Assembly (NCBI GenBank): GCA_036490715.1
Contig: DASXDL010000020.1
Span: 20,921-84,920 of the forward strand
Source of the DNA: FEN-1191 sp036490715
GTDB taxonomy: Bacteria; Pseudomonadota; Gammaproteobacteria; Steroidobacterales; Steroidobacteraceae
Direction: 5' to 3'
DNA length: 64,000 nucleotides
Part shown: piece after piece, positions 43,110 through 52,348 of the stretch
How positions within the stretch are numbered: the stretch's first letter is position 1
Layout: each line of letters opens with the position of its first letter
The notes under the pieces: model-generated
Told to the model about the DNA's origin: nothing
Seen by the model: only the letters and a program-made list of their open reading frames with translations
The model's database searches: none
Program-made: the position numbers and the translations under genes

Positions 43110-43119
43110 TGGGATCCCA
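43110..43119. promoter_or_regulatory. VanR-like operator 2
   Basis: TGGGATCCCA is a perfect 10-bp palindrome with the same core as operator 1, 128 bases away centre to centre. It follows a -35-like TTGCCA at about 43102-43107 and precedes a -10-like TACAAT at 43136-43141, in the direction of the phosphotransferase-like gene. The best -35/-10 pairing is unclear. Confidence 0.6.
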
Positions 43120-43135
43120 TTTGGGGTCGAAGGGA

Positions 43136-43141
43136 TACAAT
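43136..43141 (+). promoter_or_regulatory. Candidate -10 box for the divergent PpsA-like gene
   Basis: TACAAT matches the TATAAT consensus at 5 of 6 positions and lies 74 bases before the ATG at 43210. No -35 box is found at 16-18 bases upstream, where the operator palindrome lies instead. Confidence 0.4.
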
Positions 43142-43209
43142 GAGCGCGAGCAGGCGCCACGGCGCCCGGTGCTCTGACACCATCGCGGCGGTGCAAGATC
43201 AGGGGGCGT

Positions 43210-45033
43210 ATGGACGATATCGCTAAATCCGCGGGCTTCCCGAAGCCCAGTTCGCTGCGGGTGCTGCCAGGCACCGAAGGCGCCCAGGCCGCCTACCCCT
43301 ACTATATGCAATTCAGCGCCGACGACGATCAGCGCTTCTGGTTCTACAACTCGATGCACTTCCCGGAACCGATGTCGGCCTTCGACATGGTGACTGCCGA
43401 GGCGGCCTACTGCGCCCTGGGCGCCTCCAACACCCGGGTGCACTGCCTGCCCACCACACTGGGCATCGACTATCGGATCATCAACGGCCGCGTTTACATC
43501 GGCGGCAATGCGGTCACTGATCCGGCCGAGATCGCGCGCCGCACCGGCGAGTTTCAGCAGCGCGCGTTCTACTACTATGACAATTGGGAACGACTGTACG
43601 CGCAGTGGCGCGAGAAGATGCTGGCTCTGATCCGGGAGTCACAGGCGCTGCCCAAGGCGGCGCTGCCCGAATTCGAGCCGCTCGAGCACGTGCATGCCGG
43701 GCGCGGGATTGCCTCCAATCACGATCTGATACATACCTACTGGCGCACGCTCGAAGGCTACTACCGAATGTGGCACCACCACTTCGAGTTCCTGCTGTTG
43801 GGCTATGGCGCCTACATGACGTTCTTCGCCTTCTGCAAAAAGGCATTTCCCGAGATCGCCGACCAGACCGTGGCGCGCATGGTCGCCGGCATCGACGCCG
43901 AGATCTTCCGGCCCGACGAGGAGGTGCGACGGCTGGCGCGCCGCGCGGTCGAACTGGGTGTGGACGGACTGTTCAAGGAAGGACGCTCGGCCGCCGCGGT
44001 CATGCAGTCGCTGCAGCAGTCGGGCGTGCCCGGAGCCGAGTGGCTGGCCGAGCTGGAGCACTCCCGCGACCCTTGGTTCAACATCAACGTCGGCGACGGC
44101 TTCTACCACTACCACCGCTCGTGGAACGACGATCTGTCGATGCCGTTTGCCTGCATTCCCGGCTACATCGCCAGCGTCAAGGCCGGCGACTCGCTGGTAC
44201 GGCCGGTGGACAAGCTGCAGGCTGAGCGCCGCGAACTGATCGCCGGCTACCGTGAGTTGCTCGGCTCGGACGACGACCGCGCCGCCTACGATCAGATGAT
44301 CACACTGGCGCATCGGGTGTTCCCGTACGTCGAGGGGCACAAGTTCTACTGCGAGCACTGGTACACCAACCTGTTCTTCAACAAGATCCGTGAATTTGGC
44401 GCGCTGCTGGCGCAGCACGGTTTCTTCAAGGACGAAGCCGATGTCTTTCAGCTGACGCACTTCGAACTCGAAGCCGCGATCATCGATCTGAGCACCGCCT
44501 GGTCGTCCGGCTCGAAGCCGCGTGGACCGGCACGCTGGCCGAAGATCGTGGCCGAACGTCGCGCGGCGCTGTCGCGCTGGGCCCAGGAGCAAACACCGCC
44601 GGCCCTGGGACCGGTGCCTGACATCATCGATGATCCGGCGATCGTGATGCTGTGGGGTATCACGCGCGAGAATCTCGACACCTGGCTCAACGCCGATACG
44701 CAGTCCAATAGCAACGAGATCAAGGGCTTTGCAGCCTCGAGCGGCGTGGTCGAGGGTCCGGCTCGCATCGTCAAGTCGGTTGAGGAAATCAATCGTCTGA
44801 AGCAAGGCGATATTCTGGTGTGCCAGGTCACAAACCCGACCTGGGCGCCGGTGTTCCAGAAGATCGCCGGCGCAGTCTCCGACATCGGTGGCTCGATGAG
44901 CCACGCCGCGATCGTGGCACGCGAGTTCGGCTTGCCGGCCGTGGTCGGCACCGGTTCCGCGACCTCGCGCATCAAGGATGGGCAGCGTGTCCGGGTCGAT
45001 GGCGGCCGCGGCATCGTCACCATCCTGCAATAG
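43210..45033 (+). CDS. PEP-synthase-like phosphotransferase subunit (phenylphosphate synthase alpha-like)
   Basis: A 607-residue protein with a clear phosphohistidine swivel domain at its C-terminus: GFAASSGVVEGPARIV at about 515-530, GDILVCQVTNPTWAPVFQKI, and the catalytic His in GGSMSHAAIVAREFGLPAVVG at about residue 565. The first 500 residues are helical and rich in Trp, Tyr and His (YYRMWHHHFEFLLLGYGAY). No ATP-grasp domain is present. Phenylphosphate synthase of Thauera has a similar 70-kDa alpha subunit plus a separate ATP-binding subunit, not found here. The gene is divergent from the GntR gene, has ribosome site AGGGGG, and is followed by a HAD phosphatase gene. A phenol-like substrate is a reasonable guess. 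Confidence 0.8.
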   Translation: MDDIAKSAGFPKPSSLRVLPGTEGAQAAYPYYMQFSADDDQRFWFYNSMHFPEPMSAFDMVTAEAAYCALGASNTRVHCLPTTLGIDYRIINGRVYIGGNAVTDPAEIARRTGEFQQRAFYYYDNWERLYAQWREKMLALIRESQALPKAALPEFEPLEHVHAGRGIASNHDLIHTYWRTLEGYYRMWHHHFEFLLLGYGAYMTFFAFCKKAFPEIADQTVARMVAGIDAEIFRPDEEVRRLARRAVELGVDGLFKEGRSAAAVMQSLQQSGVPGAEWLAELEHSRDPWFNINVGDGFYHYHRSWNDDLSMPFACIPGYIASVKAGDSLVRPVDKLQAERRELIAGYRELLGSDDDRAAYDQMITLAHRVFPYVEGHKFYCEHWYTNLFFNKIREFGALLAQHGFFKDEADVFQLTHFELEAAIIDLSTAWSSGSKPRGPARWPKIVAERRAALSRWAQEQTPPALGPVPDIIDDPAIVMLWGITRENLDTWLNADTQSNSNEIKGFAASSGVVEGPARIVKSVEEINRLKQGDILVCQVTNPTWAPVFQKIAGAVSDIGGSMSHAAIVAREFGLPAVVGTGSATSRIKDGQRVRVDGGRGIVTILQ

Positions 45034-45038
45034 ATCCG

Positions 45039-45917
45039 ATGCCAGGCGCTCGACCGGGCGGCAGCAGGTCGCTGCCTGCGATTCATGGGTTGGTACTCGA
45101 CGTTGACGGCACGCTGCTGCTGAGCGACCGCGCGCTGGGCGGTTACGAGCTGCTGCCAGGCGCGATTGAAACGCTGTCAGCACTGGCGCGGCGGAATTTT
45201 CCGTTCGTGCTGCTGACCAACGGCAGCGCCTACGCGCCCAGGGACCAGGCCGCCAAGTTGCGCGCGATCGGCTTGCCGGTCGAGGAGCGCCAGATGATCA
45301 CGCCCTCGAGTGTCACGGCCGACCACATGCGCCGCCACGGCATTGCGAGCGCGCTGGTGCTCGGGGTGCGCGGGGTCGGCCAGGCACTGCTCGATGTCGG
45401 CATCGAGACGCGCTACACCGGGGAGGCCGGCGACACCGAGGTCGATGCGGTGTATGTCGGCTGGCATCCACAGTGCGGCATGCCGGACATCGAGGCGGCC
45501 GCGCGCGCGCTCTGGGGTGGCGCCAAACTCTATGTCGGATCCAACATCCCGTTCTTTGCCACCAAGCAGGGCCGCACCATCGGTTATTCGTATGCGATCG
45601 TGCGCGCGATCCGCGGTCTGGCCAACGTGCCGATGATCGTGACCGGCAAGCCGTCGCGACACGCGCTGCAGTTTGCGGCCAGGGCGCTCGGTCTGCCGGT
45701 ACGGGGCCTGGCTGTGGTTGGCGATGACCCGGCGGTGGAGGCCATCATGGCGCGCCGCGATGGCGCGGTGGCCGTTGGCGTCACCACCGGCATTACCAGT
45801 CGCGAACAGTGGGCACGGCTACCCGTAGCACGGCGAGCCCACCGCGTGCTTGGCGCATTACCCGAGCTGCTCGGCCTGGTCGACGGCGCCGGCCGCCGTC
45901 CTCGCCGCCGCGCCTAG
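45039..45917 (+). CDS. HAD-IIA family phosphatase (NagD-like)
   Basis: I use ATG 45039, 5 bases after the stop before it, giving 292 residues; the frame is open further upstream only as overlap with the previous gene. Motif I is LVLDVDGTLLLSD near residue 20, the second motif is LLTNGSAYAPRDQAAKL near 58, the C2-type cap lies in the middle (about 100-200) and the last motif is GLAVVGDDPAVEAIMARRDGAVAVGVTTGI near 235. NagD-like enzymes remove phosphate from nucleotides, sugars or aryl phosphates such as 4-nitrophenyl phosphate. Coupled to a phosphotransferase-like gene it could reverse or edit that phosphorylation. Its stop overlaps the end of aceK. Confidence 0.88.
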   Translation: MPGARPGGSRSLPAIHGLVLDVDGTLLLSDRALGGYELLPGAIETLSALARRNFPFVLLTNGSAYAPRDQAAKLRAIGLPVEERQMITPSSVTADHMRRHGIASALVLGVRGVGQALLDVGIETRYTGEAGDTEVDAVYVGWHPQCGMPDIEAAARALWGGAKLYVGSNIPFFATKQGRTIGYSYAIVRAIRGLANVPMIVTGKPSRHALQFAARALGLPVRGLAVVGDDPAVEAIMARRDGAVAVGVTTGITSREQWARLPVARRAHRVLGALPELLGLVDGAGRRPRRRA

Positions 45918-47767
45918 GCCTGCGCCGCGGCGGGTTCGGTGGTCAGTTCGATCGGCTGTTCGTCCGGCAGCCGTGGCGGCGCGTACGGCAGCACCTCCAG
46001 CAGTTCGCCGGCCGCCAGCCGTTGCTGGGTATGGCGCCAGTAGGTGGGCTCGTACAGCTCGGCGTGCGCCGCAAGGTAGGCGGCGCGCACAGCGCCCGAC
46101 ATGCCCAGAAAGCTCAGCAGCGTCTCCGGAAATACGTCGCGATCGCCGACAAAGAACCACGGCTCGGCGCTCATCTCCTCTTCTTCGCTCTGCGGTCGCG
46201 GCAGATCGCGGAATTGGCAGTCCGAGACGCGACACAGCTCGTCGTAGTCGTAGAACACCACGCGCCCATGGCGCGTGACGCCGAAATTCTTCAGCAGCAG
46301 GTCGCCAGGAAATACATCGGTACAGGCCAGGTCGCGGATCGCGCGGCCGTAGTCGACCGCGGCGCGCTGCGCGGCCGCTTCCGGCGCATCGCGCAGGTAG
46401 ACATCCAGCGGCGTTACGCGTCGTTCGACGTAGACGTGATCGAAGATGAGGTCATCGCCCGCCAGGTGCACGCTCTCGCCAGCCTCGGCGCGAAGCTCGT
46501 CCAGTAGCGGCGCGGAGAATCGAGCCAGCGGGAAGCGCAGGCGGCGAAACTCCTGTGCATCGATAAGTCGGCCGGCGCGGTCGTGCCGGAAGACGAAGCT
46601 GTACTTTGCCATGACGTCTTTCTTGGAAACACTTTTCACCTCCGCAATGCGGTCGCGGATCACCTTGAAAACCACGTCGTACGAGGGCAGCGTGAAACAG
46701 ATCATCACCAAGCCGCGCTGACCCGGCGCGTTAATGAACTGGTCGGTGCTGTTGGACAGATGCCGGAACAGGCTGCGATAGCGCTCGGTCTTGCCCTGCT
46801 TGGCGCGGCCGAGCACCGTGAACAGCTCGCCGGGCGGCTTCTTGGGCAGCAGCTCCTTCAGGAACGCCACGGTATCGGCGACCTGCTCCAGGTCGGCGTG
46901 AAAATACGAGCGCGCGAACCCGAACACGATGCTGATCTCGTCCTCGGTCAGCATCGTGGTATCCACTACCACGCCCGATTCGGTGTTGCGCAGAGCGATC
47001 GCCACCGGCGTGGTGCCCTTGCGGCCCACCATGCGTCCGACCAGGTAGGCACGGGTGGACTGGTAGAACACCGCATCGACGAATTCCAGCGCGTCGATGT
47101 GACGCAACTCACCGCGCTCCCACAGCACGCGTTCCAGCGCCGATGCCACCACCCAGGCGCTGGCATCGAGATCAGCCCAGGGCGCGCCCAGCGGTTTTGA
47201 TTCCAAGAGCTTCCTGATCAGCGAGCTTAGATCACCCTGTATCCGGTAGACGTGCGTGACGCGCTCGGGTTTGGCGCCTGCCAACGGGTTTAGGTCGGTG
47301 GCGACGAATTCGATATCCGACGACACCCCGACGGTGCCGAACAGCTGGCGTGTCACCGAGCTGAAGAATGTCTTGCAGTGCTCGCCGTCCGGCAGGCCTT
47401 CGATCAGATTGGTGAAATGACGCTTGACGTCGGCCCACAGCAGTCGGTCGCGCACGTTGTCCGCCAGCGCCTGTTCCAGCTCCGACACCGTCGACAGCAT
47501 GAAGCGCTCGTACAGCTCGATGCGATCCACCGAATCCTGCTGCATGCCGAGCCAGTCCTGGGACGCAAAGCGATCGGCCGCCCGGCGCGTGATCTCGCGG
47601 AAACGCGCGTTGTAGTTCAGAAATGCCTCGACCACCATCTGCGCGCAGCGCATGCCGTACAGCGCTGACTCGAACGCGTGCGCGACCGTGCTGCCGCCGG
47701 ACTGCGGGCGGGCGGCGGCGGTGATCGTGGTCGAGCCGCTGGCGGGTTCCGGGTACATGACTCGCAT
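45914..47767 (-). CDS. aceK: Isocitrate dehydrogenase kinase/phosphatase
   Basis: A 617-residue bifunctional enzyme that inactivates isocitrate dehydrogenase by serine phosphorylation and reactivates it, steering isocitrate into the glyoxylate shunt. The ATP-loop region GRAKQGKTERYRSLFRHL (about 320-337), the FVFRHDRAGRLIDAQEFRRLRFP stretch and the KNFGVTRHGRVVFYDYDELCRV motif (catalytic and metal Asp) are typical. Length is close to the enterobacterial protein. It is the third gene of an aceBAK operon, 5 bases after aceA. Confidence 0.96.
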   Translation of the reverse strand: MRVMYPEPASGSTTITAAARPQSGGSTVAHAFESALYGMRCAQMVVEAFLNYNARFREITRRAADRFASQDWLGMQQDSVDRIELYERFMLSTVSELEQALADNVRDRLLWADVKRHFTNLIEGLPDGEHCKTFFSSVTRQLFGTVGVSSDIEFVATDLNPLAGAKPERVTHVYRIQGDLSSLIRKLLESKPLGAPWADLDASAWVVASALERVLWERGELRHIDALEFVDAVFYQSTRAYLVGRMVGRKGTTPVAIALRNTESGVVVDTTMLTEDEISIVFGFARSYFHADLEQVADTVAFLKELLPKKPPGELFTVLGRAKQGKTERYRSLFRHLSNSTDQFINAPGQRGLVMICFTLPSYDVVFKVIRDRIAEVKSVSKKDVMAKYSFVFRHDRAGRLIDAQEFRRLRFPLARFSAPLLDELRAEAGESVHLAGDDLIFDHVYVERRVTPLDVYLRDAPEAAAQRAAVDYGRAIRDLACTDVFPGDLLLKNFGVTRHGRVVFYDYDELCRVSDCQFRDLPRPQSEEEEMSAEPWFFVGDRDVFPETLLSFLGMSGAVRAAYLAAHAELYEPTYWRHTQQRLAAGELLEVLPYAPPRLPDEQPIELTTEPAAAQA

Positions 47768-47772
47768 GGGTG

Positions 47773-49071
<1,299 letters not shown>

Positions 49072-49095
49072 CGGTTCAGACTCCTAGTCGTGGGG

Positions 49096-50706
49096 TTAGG
49101 CCAGTAACTCGTAGGCGGGCAGGGTCAGAAATTCGTCGAAGGTGTCGCTGTCGACCATCGCCGACAGCAGCCGCGCCGCACTCGGGAACACGCCGGCCAG
49201 CATGCGCGCGCCGCCGACCTCGGTATGAATGCGCTCGATCTCCTGTGTCAGGGTGCGATCGAAGCGCTCGAGCGTGATCTCATGGCCGTCGACCGCGCAG
49301 GCGCGATGCTGCACCCACTGCCAAAGCTGCGCGCGGCAGATCTCGGCGGTGGCTACATCCTCCATCAGATGATAGATCGGCACGCAGCCTTTGCCGCCGA
49401 GCCAGGCCTCGATGTATTGCAGGCCGACACGGATATTCTGGCGCAAACCGGCATCGGTGATCGGTCCCTGCGGCACGCGCAGCAGATCGGCAGCGCCGAT
49501 GTTCACGTCCTCACGCAGCACGTGCAGCTGGTTCGGTCCCTTCATGATGCTGTCGAACGCTGATTTGGCGACGCTCGCCAGCGCCGGATGAGCGATCCAG
49601 GTGCCATCGTGCCCGGCACGCGCCTCGCGCAACTTGTCGGCGCGCACCTGCTGCAACGCAGCCTCGTTGGCTTCGCGGTCGCCGCTGATCGGGATCTGCG
49701 CCGCCATGCCGCCGATCGCATGCGCGCCACGTCGGTGGCAGGTGTGAATCAGCAGATCCACGTAGGCCTTCAGAAACGGCGTATCCATCGTGACCGCATC
49801 GCGATCAGGCAGCACCGCGTCGCGGCGGCTGCGAAACTTGCGGATGAAGCTGAAGATATAGTCCCAGCGCCCGCAGTTAAGGCCGGCGGCGTGCTCGCGC
49901 AATTCGTACAGGATCTCGTGCATCTCGAACGCGGCCAAGATGTTCTCAATCAGCACCGTGGCCTTGATGGTGCCGCGGGCAATGCCAAGCTGATCCTGGG
50001 CGGCGACGAACACCTCATTCCACAGGCGCGCTTCCAGATGGTTCTCGAGCTTGGGCAGGTAGAAATACGGCCCGGTGCCGCGGCGGCCCAAGGCTTCGTG
50101 ATTGTTGGCGAGGTACACCGCGAAATCGAACAGCGCCCCGGCCACCGGTTCGCCGTCGACCTGCACATGTCGCTCCAGCAGGTGCCAGCCACGCGGCCGC
50201 ACGATCAGCGTCGCGATGCGCTCGTTAAGAGCGTAGCGCTGCGCGCTGGCCGCATCCTCGTAACTGAGCGTGCGTCGGGCGGCGTCGAATAGATTGATCT
50301 GGCCGCGCACGATGTTGTCCCAGGTGGGCGAGCAGGCATCCTCGAAATCGGCCATGAAGGCGCGCACCGGCGCGTTCAGCCCGTTGATCAGCAGCTTGCG
50401 GTCGGGCGGCCCGGTCAGCTCCACGCGCCGATCGATGAGGTCGCCAGGCACCGGCGCAATGCGCCAGTCGCCGCTGCGAATGCCGGCGGTCTCCGGCAGA
50501 AAGTCCGGCGCCGCGCCGCGATCGATCTCGGCTTGCCGGCGCTGTCGCTGGGCCAGCAGCTGCTGCCGCCGAGGCTCGAACTGGCGGTGAAGATTTGCCA
50601 GTAATTCCAAAGCCTTAGCGGTCAATACGTCGTCGCTACGCGCGATGGCGCGACGGCTGACATCGATCGCCGGCCAAGTGTCCGCGGAGCGCAACGGGCT
50701 GTTCAT
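49096..50706 (-). CDS. aceB: Malate synthase A
   Basis: A 536-residue enzyme condensing glyoxylate with acetyl-CoA to malate. The A-type signature NGLNAPVRAFMADFEDACSPTWDN is at about 108-131, TVLIENILAAFEMHEILYELREHAAGLNCGRWDYIFSFI in the middle, and GGMAAQIPI near 329. It is the first gene of aceBAK and diverges from scfR with 71 bases between. Minus-strand -35-like TTGTGA lies in that region. Confidence 0.96.
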   Translation of the reverse strand: MNSPLRSADTWPAIDVSRRAIARSDDVLTAKALELLANLHRQFEPRRQQLLAQRQRRQAEIDRGAAPDFLPETAGIRSGDWRIAPVPGDLIDRRVELTGPPDRKLLINGLNAPVRAFMADFEDACSPTWDNIVRGQINLFDAARRTLSYEDAASAQRYALNERIATLIVRPRGWHLLERHVQVDGEPVAGALFDFAVYLANNHEALGRRGTGPYFYLPKLENHLEARLWNEVFVAAQDQLGIARGTIKATVLIENILAAFEMHEILYELREHAAGLNCGRWDYIFSFIRKFRSRRDAVLPDRDAVTMDTPFLKAYVDLLIHTCHRRGAHAIGGMAAQIPISGDREANEAALQQVRADKLREARAGHDGTWIAHPALASVAKSAFDSIMKGPNQLHVLREDVNIGAADLLRVPQGPITDAGLRQNIRVGLQYIEAWLGGKGCVPIYHLMEDVATAEICRAQLWQWVQHRACAVDGHEITLERFDRTLTQEIERIHTEVGGARMLAGVFPSAARLLSAMVDSDTFDEFLTLPAYELLA

Positions 50707-50738
50707 CGCTGCAGCATAGCGCCCATATGGAGCGATAT

Positions 50739-50767
50739 TTGACTAACAAAACTTCACAATGTTAATT
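50739..50767 (+). promoter_or_regulatory. Candidate promoter of the ScfR-like gene
   Basis: TTGACT (50739-50744), a 17-base spacer and TTAATT (50762-50767). The predicted start of transcription is only a few bases before the ATG at 50778, which also lacks a clear ribosome site. The transcript may be nearly leaderless. Confidence 0.45.
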
Positions 50768-50777
50768 TCACATCTCC

Positions 50778-52340
50778 ATGTCCAACCTCCTTCGCAAGGG
50801 CCATTTCCTAGGCGCCAAGCTGCGCAGCATCCGCAAGCGCAACGGCCTGACGCTCGAAGAGCTGTCCTCGCGCTGCATCCAGAGCGACGCCCGTACCGCG
50901 CCGTCGGTCTCGTATCTGAGCATGATCGAGAGCGGCAAGCGCATGCCGTCCGAAGAGGTGCTGGCGCTGCTGGCGGCGGTATTCCAGCGCGACGTCGACT
51001 GGTTCTTGGACGAGCAGGTCGAGGTCGACGGACCGCTGGGCACGCCCAAGGCCGGCGGCGCGGCCCGCGTGCCGCTGGAACCGGCGTTTTTATTCTCCAA
51101 GGATCTGCTGCAGTCGGCGATCCCGGAATTGCTGTCGCAGACCGGCACCAGCGGTCGACAGTTCGCGCATCTGCTGATCCGCTCGCACCAGGAAATGTCG
51201 CGCAACGACTTTCCCGATCTGGAACGCACCGCCGAGAGCATCGGCGAACGGCGCCTGCCGCTGACGGTCGAGGACCTGATGACACTGTCCAAGCACCACG
51301 GCCTGGAGCTGCGCTGGTTCGAGCGCCGCGCAGCGCTGGTGCGTGACAACGATCAGGAGGTGCGCAGCACCGTGCGCTCGTTCTTCGAAGCGCCGCGTAC
51401 CGTGTATCTGAACCAGGCGCTGCGCGCCGATCCGGCGCGCCTCAAGTTCGATCTTGCGACTCACATCGGCCACAAGGTGCTGCACGGCGGCGATGGCATG
51501 AAATCGGCGCACGCCACCGGTGGCGAGATGGGCGGCAGTCCGGAGAGCGGCTCGGAGGCGGCCGGCCTTCGTGCGCGTGACGTGTTGCACGCCTGGCGCG
51601 ATTTCGAATGCAGTTTCTTCGCCGGCGCACTGCTCTGCCCGAAAATCCCGTTCCGGCGATTTCTGGCGCGCAACCAGTACCGGATCGAGCCGGCGACGCG
51701 GCTGGAGCTCACACCGGCGGTGGTAATGCGGCGCATGACCAAGGTGTCGCCGTATCCATACTGGCACTTCTTCGATGCCTATCCGCCCGGTTACCTGCGC
51801 GCCGTCTACCGCGGCAACGGCATCCCGCTGCCCTGGGGCAACCTGGCGCAGGTCAGCGATCCGTGTCCGCAGTGGGCGGTGTTCCGCATGCTCGAAGGCG
51901 AGCACAAGGAATCGGGTTCGCAGATCTCGGTGCTGCGCGACCATGATCGATCGCTACTGTACTGCTGCCACTCGATGCGCACGCGCGACATGGCGGGCAA
52001 TCCGCACGTGCTGTCGGTCGGCATCGATCTGGCGCCGGCCCTGGACGCCAACAGCTCCAACTCCGCCGAGATCATCGCCGCGATCACCGACGAGTGCGTG
52101 CGCCGGCGCGGCGACACCGCGATTCCAGCGCGGGCGGCGCAGGCGCTGCGCGCGATCGCACGGGTGTTGAATATCGCCTGGATCGAAGATGCGCTGGGCC
52201 TTCCGGCGCGCATCATCTGTCCGCGCAGCAGTCGTTGTCCGCGGCCGGACCGGTGCGAATCGGCGGTGCCATCCAAGGCGCGCGAGATCACCGACATCCG
52301 CGCTGAGATCCTCGGCCGGCGCGAACCGGCGCGCCGCTGA
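50778..52340 (+). CDS. XRE-family regulator with DUF3612/ScfR domain
   Basis: A 520-residue protein. The N-terminal helix-turn-helix (about 10-70; LGAKLRSIRKRNGLTLEELSSRC and SYLSMIESGKRMPSEEVLALLAAVF) is followed by a long C-terminal effector part with an IrrE/ScfR-type segment and four or more cysteines near the end (CPRSSRCPRPDRCESA). It belongs to the group called short-chain fatty acyl regulators (ScfR, RamB-like). These often control glyoxylate, methylcitrate and acyl-CoA genes. It diverges from aceB and likely controls aceBAK and its own gene; it lies 8 bases from the end of etfA. Confidence 0.88.
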   Translation: MSNLLRKGHFLGAKLRSIRKRNGLTLEELSSRCIQSDARTAPSVSYLSMIESGKRMPSEEVLALLAAVFQRDVDWFLDEQVEVDGPLGTPKAGGAARVPLEPAFLFSKDLLQSAIPELLSQTGTSGRQFAHLLIRSHQEMSRNDFPDLERTAESIGERRLPLTVEDLMTLSKHHGLELRWFERRAALVRDNDQEVRSTVRSFFEAPRTVYLNQALRADPARLKFDLATHIGHKVLHGGDGMKSAHATGGEMGGSPESGSEAAGLRARDVLHAWRDFECSFFAGALLCPKIPFRRFLARNQYRIEPATRLELTPAVVMRRMTKVSPYPYWHFFDAYPPGYLRAVYRGNGIPLPWGNLAQVSDPCPQWAVFRMLEGEHKESGSQISVLRDHDRSLLYCCHSMRTRDMAGNPHVLSVGIDLAPALDANSSNSAEIIAAITDECVRRRGDTAIPARAAQALRAIARVLNIAWIEDALGLPARIICPRSSRCPRPDRCESAVPSKAREITDIRAEILGRREPARR

Positions 52341-52348
52341 CCGAAGCT

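Noticed and set aside
43639..45183. 514-residue minus-strand frame opposite the phosphotransferase-like gene
   Set aside because: Antisense shadow; the plus strand has a phosphohistidine domain.
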